Source: Chondrosia reniformis (Eukaryota; Porifera; Demospongiae; Chondrillida; Chondrillidae). Taken from it: a stretch of 64,000 bases of DNA. The notes beneath the pieces were generated by a model that searched no databases, had not been told where the DNA came from, and saw nothing but the letters and a program-made list of their open reading frames with translations. The translations under genes were made by a program, and so were the position numbers. Of this stretch, positions 57,490-64,000 are shown one piece after another. The stretch covers positions 7,920,901 through 7,984,900 of the forward strand of contig OX359192.1 in assembly GCA_947172415.1 (NCBI GenBank), written 5' to 3'. Each line of letters begins with the position of its first letter. The first letter of the stretch is position 1.

Positions 57490-60400
57490 TCAATGAGAAG
57501 GTTCCACTATCGATGTTTGTGCCATTTCTATTGTCTCTGGAGGAGTGTCAGGAAGTTTCATAATTATCTGGGATGCTCCAATGGACTGCAAGAAATAGTT
57601 TATAATAAATCAATGCTTTACCATAAAACAAAGATGGTATCAATGTCAACCATACCTCTGTAGAGTTTTGATGTTGGTAGAGTTGAGCTTTCAATTTAGT
57701 GATTTCTGCTAACAGCTCCGCTTGTGATGGCCCAGAGGTAGTCATGCGCACCCCTGACTCATTCGTGGCCTGGGGCTTAGTTAAAGTAAATTCTTTGCCC
57801 TTGGGGTCTTTGTAAACAGAGTGCATCTAAGAAAGAAATATAAAGTCATGTGCATGTGCAAATTAAGGTTGACAATTAATTGAACATGACTAAATTTGGT
57901 ATATATACTAACAGTACCAAACAACAACTTATCCTTATATAGACATAGTCTCTCTCACTGAAAATATTAATGCTTTCCAATAATTACTTGAATGTCTTTC
58001 TTTATAAGACTTTCAATATATTCATTCATATTTCTGCTAACAAAATATGATTGGATTTCTACGTATATTTCAAACAGTACCTACCTTGGGTATGAAGATG
58101 ATTCCCAGGATCACGGTGGTACCAATATTTATCAACAGTCCAATGAGAGCATACCTGATGGTCACATAATCAACCAAGAGGAACCCAATTAGGGCTAAAG
58201 TGGCACTTAGGATAAAGATGGTATAGATTACAGCTCCAACTATAAAAGATTCGTTTAGTTCTGGTATTTTAATGGACCTCGTCTCAAGTGATAATATGAC
58301 TCCAATCACAAGCAATAGACCTTTATATGACAGCATCACTGATACCCACACGGCACTGTTGTCGGCAACACAGATACCAACCACTTTGGGGACAGTCCCC
58401 GGCTACATATATAGGGACGTGTGGTGTACATATGATAACTGCGTATACGTGTATATGTACGTACGTATATATTAAATTTTTAAGCAGTTTCGATAGCTTA
58501 TTAAAACACATTGCTGTACCTCTAATTCAAGTTCTTTGGTTATCAAATGTATTCTTGTTGACTGTAGCCCGGAGATGACAGTCAGAAACACCAAGTCCAC
58601 AAGGAGAAGAACTCCTATCAAGCCATACAAATGTAAATCCCTTATTGGCTGTAAAGGAAACATATCATGAAATGTAGTTTTACATTGAACAATAATATTT
58701 TGGAGAGAACAGTCAGATATACATACAAAATGGTATTCATGCATATTTTAGCAATTATTACTTCAGTAGAAACAGTGTATAGTGTGGAAGAAGAAGGGTA
58801 CATGCCTCCCACGGCCCCTGGTGGCAAACTCACTTTCTTCTTTTTAACTCTTGTCAAAATGTCTCGAAATATGTAATAGATTCTCCACGTCTTGGCAAAC
58901 ACCGTTCCAAAGACGAGGGTGAATGCAAAACAGGATAGCCATATTTGTAGCCTGCACATTGCACTGGCTGTTAGAGAAGCAACCAGACCCTCGTCAATTC
59001 CAAAGATGATTGCAACAACGTAAAACAGAATGGCTCCAATTCCAATAAGAATGTTGACAAATGGACTAGATAGCTTTACATTTCTATGCAGAAATATGCA
59101 TAAGGATATCATTGTATGTATGTATGTATATATTTATTTATTTATCATTTATTAAAGTGACACATGCACATAAAAAAGAGCACAAGACCATATGCATATA
59201 AGTAAAGCATTGCAGATGTGTAGTATATACTCACGGATGATTGCGAAAAATCAGGTTAAAAACAATACAAACTATTGTGAAGCTAATTCCAATGATTGCA
59301 AGTATAAGACAGATTATAAATAATGGAAGAGATATGGTGATCTTTCTCTCATCTTCAGGGACACCCCCTACAGAAGGAAGAAAAACAAATACAGTGCTGT
59401 AATCCCTTATAGTATGGATATAGGAATACAGTAAGTATATACTGTCATAATGTGAACATCTGGTTTGGATAGATTTGTCAGCTCAGTTAGTAATATGTAA
59501 ATGGAGATCACCAAGTCTTGTATGTCTCCAAAGAATGCAGTGCATTGAAAAGGCTTTCTAGCTCTGTGGTATAGTTGTCAGTATTTGAGTATTTATTGTC
59601 CTCTAAGTTTTACTTTGTAATGCACTGCATCGACTTACCAGGAAATATTGTACTGTTAGACTCATGGGACAGTATACTGGCTCTCCCTGATATTGATACT
59701 GTTGCAACTGGCTTGAACACAAAGGTGACTCCATCTACATAATATACATATATACATACAATATGTGTATGTATATAATAAGAGATCCATATCTAGTTAA
59801 ACCTGCATTTAAGTACCATTTTGTCTGGCTTTAAGAATGGAAATACTAGTAGTGCGATCACCATTATTATCAAATTGTACTGCCCCCTATATAAACATAA
59901 CAGATAAATGTAATATGACAACAGTGAATAACAGAACAATGTAAACACAGATGTGCTGGTGTACATTCCCAATAACACTGTATATGTACATACATACAGT
60001 CATATTTATATATAGTATATCAATAAGTAAAAATATAATATTATATGATCTATATATGTAACTGCTAACTCACAGAGTGCCCTAAACAACACACACATTT
60101 GTACATACTCATCCTACAAGACGTTTCTTACAGTTAATCCAAGAAATTCAGTCTTCAGTAGGTTGTCATGCAACGCAAAAGCATCTTCCACTGTACCAGA
60201 GTTAATAATATCTTGAGACGCATTCAATGCTAATGCTAATGACCAAACAGCATCAAATGTAAAAGCTGCCACTCGTAGGTCAGGCTCATTTACAGTTTTG
60301 CTATCAATTGAACCATTATGCTGCTGTTGGTAGAGTTCCACATATTCTGTCCATGTCTATAGCATCGATGTTGGAGACTGTATATACACATACACTATCA

Positions 60401-62665
60401 AATCAACTATTCTTCTCACCAATCCACTGTCTGTAATCAGAGAGTTGTCTGTCAGTTTTGGGGCAGGCTTGATAACAAATGTTTGTTGCAAGATGCCATA
60501 TAAAGTAGTACATTCAGATGATCCTTTCATCCACCATCTCTTACTAAACCACCCATTAATAAGCCATACATATTTATTGAGCCCCATCTTCTGAGCCTGT
60601 ATAACATTATAAGGCAGATTCACCTAATATGTGCCCCAGCTCCAGAGAACTGGAATAAGCAGACAGACATACCTTACACAGTAAGTATCTGGTCAACTTT
60701 TCATTGGTATTTAAATAAACCACTAGAGCATGGGATTGCTAGAGATAAAAGCATTTTGACTCTGTTAGCATAATGTCGCAATTGATTATGCATAATATAT
60801 ATAGCTGTAATGTACATATATAAGTACTAAACAGTACGGTCCTTACTGATAAATCTTGAATTGCCTTTTCTGTGTTCAACAAAATGTCACTTTCATTGTC
60901 TAAAGTGTTTAACAGTCTATCAAAGATGATAGACCTAGAGCTTTTATCTAGTTCTCTATGCAAAGCTTCCCAGATCTACAAGGTAAAGTCAATGACATTA
61001 ATATTAAACTAGTATACCATCAAATGTTTGCAATGATAGAACCTCTTATATAAGCAGCAAATAATACATATTGGACTGTTATTCTTCTCAATAACTTTTA
61101 ACATTTTTTAACATTTTACTTTCTTGTATAGTGCTGCATGGGGCATACTCTCACCCTAGTGTGCAATGCACATTAATAATAATTGTCAACTTAGAAAATG
61201 GTTGGACTATAATTCATGATCACAACTTATGAATATGTGTTAGTATTTACTTTATGTATTCTAATACATTTATGAATAGTTAATTGGGGAAGCCACTTTT
61301 AGTCTTGAAATCCTATAATTTGGTTTGGGATTTGTATTCTACACTTTTGGCTTCAAATGTGATAACTTATAGAAACTATTTGTGTAGATGTCACACAGAG
61401 GGAGATGAATGAAGGTAATGGCAAATAGATCTGGTAGTCCAACAACAGAAGCCCTTGAATAAGGCATGGGGGAGTCAATGCACCCTATACAGTCAAGAGA
61501 ATCACATCTCTCCTGTCTAGCAGAAATTAGTGGATGATCTCATTTGCCATAAAAATGTATTTTTACTTTATAAGAGATTTAATGTATATATCTGTAAGAT
61601 TATACTTTTTATATATATTGAATTTCATTATACTTATATACAATTTTATTTACTATATAAAGAGAAGGAAAGGAAAGCAGCCGTGAAGAGAGGGAAAGGA
61701 GGGCATGCAACCATATAAAGAGAAGGAAAGGAAAGCAGCCATGAAGAGAGGGAAAGGAGGGCATGCAGCCATATGAAGAGAGGGAAAGGAGAAAAACAGT
61801 TTACTATACATGCATGTGTTAAACATGTGTGTCAATTATGATAATATCCATGTATGGCCAATAGCCTTAGGCTGGTGTGCAAACCACATGAAGCACTTAA
61901 ATATAATCAATAATATATACATTTCATAAAACTCACTGGTAAAAAGCCAAAACTCTTTTCTGATATAACGCCCACCCTCTGCCAGCCAAAGAGCCGCATG
62001 ACTCCAACGACTCCAAAGACTACATGTGTGTCTGGTGGCACCATGCGACTCACCAGAGGAAAGTGGGCGGGATCTGAGAGAACAGGGTGACTAACGGCAG
62101 GGGATATCTATCATGGGAGGAGCAATAGATAATTACTTAATGACACAAACATGCATAAATAGATAAAGCTAATTACTTGTAAAGTTTTAAATACTTCGGC
62201 TACATCGGCCACAGCTTGAGTTGAATTAAAACAGTCTGTCCCTATAATTGCTATCGGTTTATCTTCCTTGAGAATGTCCACTGCTGCAGTCGCTGCGATC
62301 CGTCCTTCGCACTACGTGCAGTGCAGTTTAGAGTAGAATTATGTCGAGTGAACATTGATTGAATATAACGAATATACATTACACTATAACTTGGTACATA
62401 TAGATGCAAATCTCTACCAGCAGCCTCATGCGCACTATACCTGTACGTTTCTGACGATGAGTTCGATTTTGTGGTTAGGAAGAAGCGACGGGGATTCGTT
62501 CACTTTTGCAACAGCTATTTCGGCGACCGACAGAGATGTCGAGGTATTTCGTTCCGACAGCTCGAGCATGATCGCAACCCGCAGGCGCGTCTCCTCGGGG
62601 GCCACCAGAAGCGCTCCAGCAGCGAAGATCAGAGCGACTACAACTGTTCCCTCAACGCTCAGCAT
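57490..62665 (-). CDS. GABA-B-type class C G-protein-coupled receptor
   Basis: Starts MLSVEGTVVVALIFAAGALL, a likely signal peptide. The extracellular Venus-flytrap domain includes RVAIMLELSERNTSTSLSVA, NHKIELIVRNVQ, IFDRLLNTLDNESDILLN, KYVWLINGWFSKRWWMKGSS and DLRVAAFTFDAVWSLALALN, the last typical of GABA-B receptors. Seven helices follow: ITISLPLFIICLILAIIGIS, FVNILIGIGAILFYVVAIIF, CRLQIWLSCFAFTLVFGTVF, YGLIGVLLLVDLVFLTVISG, SYKGLLLVIGVILSLETRSI, GAVIYTIFILSATLALIGFL, GLLINIGTTVILGIIFIPKV. A short heptad segment (ELLAEITKLKAQLYQHQNST) near the C-terminus could be the dimer coiled coil. There is no cysteine-rich domain between flytrap and membrane, which fits GABA-B rather than glutamate or Ca-sensing receptors. 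Ligand unknown. About 18 exons. Confidence 0.88.
61656..61796. repeat. Purine-rich tandem repeat, about 56 bp unit
   Basis: The unit agagaaggaaaggaaagcag followed by ccatgaagagagggaaagga is repeated about 2.5 times in an intron of the GABA-B-like gene. Almost all purine on the plus strand. Confidence 0.88.
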
Positions 62666-62785
62666 CCTCACTAATTAGGAAAAGACGTATCTTCCTAAAT
62701 AAATACAATATGTACACATAAAGTATTTATATGTCTGCCACATACAAATTAAGTTACGCAATTCATCGTTGGAATACATAGATAG

Positions 62786-64000
62786 TCAAACTGGTCTATA
62801 AAGAATTGTCGTCACATATTTCTCTTTGTACCGCTGGGTAGCTGCCAATACTAGTACGTGATCCTAGAGAGAGGAAAGAAAGACAGCACTAAAGGCTACC
62901 TGAAGATAAATCGTTATATAATGACAGAGTAGAGCTCCACAAGGAGTAACACATTCGCACAGGGTACAGCAGAACTCACCTTAACAGACAGTGCATATAG
63001 ATGGTTCAAAATAACATGATTAGGTTCTGGAAGTAACGTGGGGTCCTCCTGTAAGTGAAAAAACACAAAGTCATAGAGTACACAAATTGTTACAGCAAAA
63101 CAAGCTATATGTCTGGGCTTCTGTGTGTCCTCTACAGCTGAAACTGCTGAGCATCAGGATCAGGATCAGCAGAAAGTGAACCCTGTCTGATTTGTTTGAG
63201 CCAAGCGAGCGTCACTCACATAGGAAGGGGGGTCACTGTTGAGGATGGTTTGTTGGAGCAGTTGAGGGAGATGGGGAGGCAGCCCCGACACTGATGAACG
63301 AAGAGGTATGTCCTGTGTGTAGTTACCAGGTGGACTTGATGATAGACCTATATGTGTGAATATAGAATGATGATACACACTCAATCAGAATTGATATCCA
63401 TATATGGCTCAGTGCACAGGAGGAAATGGAGATACTTATTAAACATTACATTGGAACAACCTACCTTGCTTTGCAGAAGCGATGAAGTCTATATTATGAT
63501 AAGCTTCAAAGTCCTTCTTAGTGACATTAATTACGTTATTATAACTCCCGAGATTGTTGTCTGTAATTTCCTGTAGGGTGTAAAGGAAAGTCTAGTCTAC
63601 TTCTTTGAGCTAGACTCTTAACAGATAAGACATAATTGAAGTAACAGCTGCTTAACTTAAGTGCATATGATATGACTACCCTAAACAGTTAGTTATCAAC
63701 TACTCCCTTATATAATAGGGTTTTACTCCCTCATGTAATAGGGTTTTACTCCCTCATATGACAGGGGTTTTACTCTCTCATGTGACAGGGTTTTACTCCC
63801 TCATGTGACAGGGGTTTTACTCCCTCCGTGATAGGGTTTTACTTCCTCATGTAATAGGGTTTTACTCCTTCATGTGATAAAAATTCTACATACTTACTGA
63901 ACTAGGGTCATGTACCCATTTCCCATCCACGTAGAACTTGTACTCATGAGATCCTTCAGGCAACTCAATGATAGTAGAGAAGTCACCATGTTGACTAAAG
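62786..64000 (-). CDS. PRKAB: AMPK beta subunit (5' end outside window)
   Basis: The beta subunit scaffolds the AMP-activated kinase and carries a glycogen-binding CBM. Five exons are visible. The first partial exon gives the end of the CBM (DFSTIIELPEGSHEYKFYVD, GKWVHDPSS). Then EITDNNLGSYNNVINVTKKD and FIASAKQG. The C-terminal alpha/gamma-binding domain follows: SSSPPGNYTQDIPLRS, GLPPHLPQLLQQTILNSDPP, EDPTLLPEPNHVILNHLYAL, and ends VLVLAATQRYKEKYVTTILY then RPV. The order is that of PRKAB1/2. The N-terminal myristoylation region and most of the CBM lie beyond base 64000. An intron near 63700-63870 contains a minisatellite. Confidence 0.94.
63706..63876. repeat. 22-23 bp minisatellite, about 7-8 copies
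   Basis: The unit gggttttactccctcatgta plus ata varies slightly (gtgacag, atatgacag, one or two extra G). It lies in an AMPK beta intron. Confidence 0.92.

Overview
This is nuclear DNA from an animal. The genes are interrupted by short GT-AG introns, mostly about 50-400 bp, and intergenic gaps are often under 150 bp. I can reconstruct 27 protein-coding genes, two of them cut by the window edges, by joining exons across introns and recognising the families. Several families are animal-specific or mainly animal: SMURF-type HECT ligase, survivin-like BIR protein, parkin, NEURL2, a PBC-like TALE homeobox protein, conventional PKC and a GABA-B-type receptor. Families, density, short introns and AT-rich spacers fit an early-branching animal. 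A demosponge such as Amphimedon fits best, but the species is an inference. I see no viral, plasmid, CRISPR, rRNA or tRNA elements.

Layout: 1-2.2 kb TRAF7 (3' part, +); 2.35-3.2 kb intronless PBC-like homeobox (+); 3.3-6.1 kb GTPBP3/MnmE (-); 6.2-7.6 kb NEURL2 (+); 7.8-10.5 kb DRC3 (-); 10.6-12.0 kb ZNF330/NOA36 (-); 12.0-12.9 kb NHP10-like HMG protein (+); 13.0-15.9 kb SKAR/POLDIP3-like (-); 16.2-21.2 kb SMURF (-); 21.3-21.9 kb MPG (-); 22.0-22.5 kb ATG12 (+); 22.6-26.2 kb CFAP52 (-); 26.2-29.4 kb NPLOC4 (+); 29.6-30.8 kb thymidine kinase (-); 30.8-33.3 kb CCDC96/CFAP184 (+); 33.3-33.9 kb survivin-like (-); 34.2-35.3 kb PDZ-ankyrin protein (-); 35.4-36.5 kb RPL11 (-); 36.7-37.8 kb KDEL receptor (-); 37.9-38.5 kb TMEM186 (+); 38.6-40.8 kb NPRL3 (-); 40.9-43.0 kb TBC RabGAP (+); 43.4-48.0 kb CLEC16A (-); 48.1-53.8 kb conventional PKC (-); 54.4-57.1 kb parkin without RING2 (-); 57.5-62.7 kb GABA-B-like receptor (-); 62.8 kb to the end AMPK beta (5' cut, -).

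Seven neighbouring pairs are head-to-head, with start codons separated by only 11-108 bp, so bidirectional promoters must be common. At least nine start codons sit in an AAAATGGC-like context that resembles the YY1/PHO site. Three genes encode motile-cilium proteins (DRC3, CFAP52, CCDC96). Several others act in ubiquitin signalling or autophagy (TRAF7, NEURL2, SMURF, ATG12, NPLOC4, CLEC16A, parkin) or nutrient sensing (NPRL3, AMPK beta). These groupings are functional themes, not operons. Many introns carry short minisatellites with 6-82 bp periods.

The best lead is the parkin gene. It has UBL, RING0, RING1 and IBR, but the reading frame stops where RING2, with the catalytic cysteine, should begin, and nothing before the next gene encodes one. 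Other leads are the intronless divergent PBC protein, a protein combining an NHP10-type HMG box with a TFPT-like helix, an NPLOC4 start codon alone on its coding exon, and an 8-bp palindrome that contains both start codons of the MPG/ATG12 pair.
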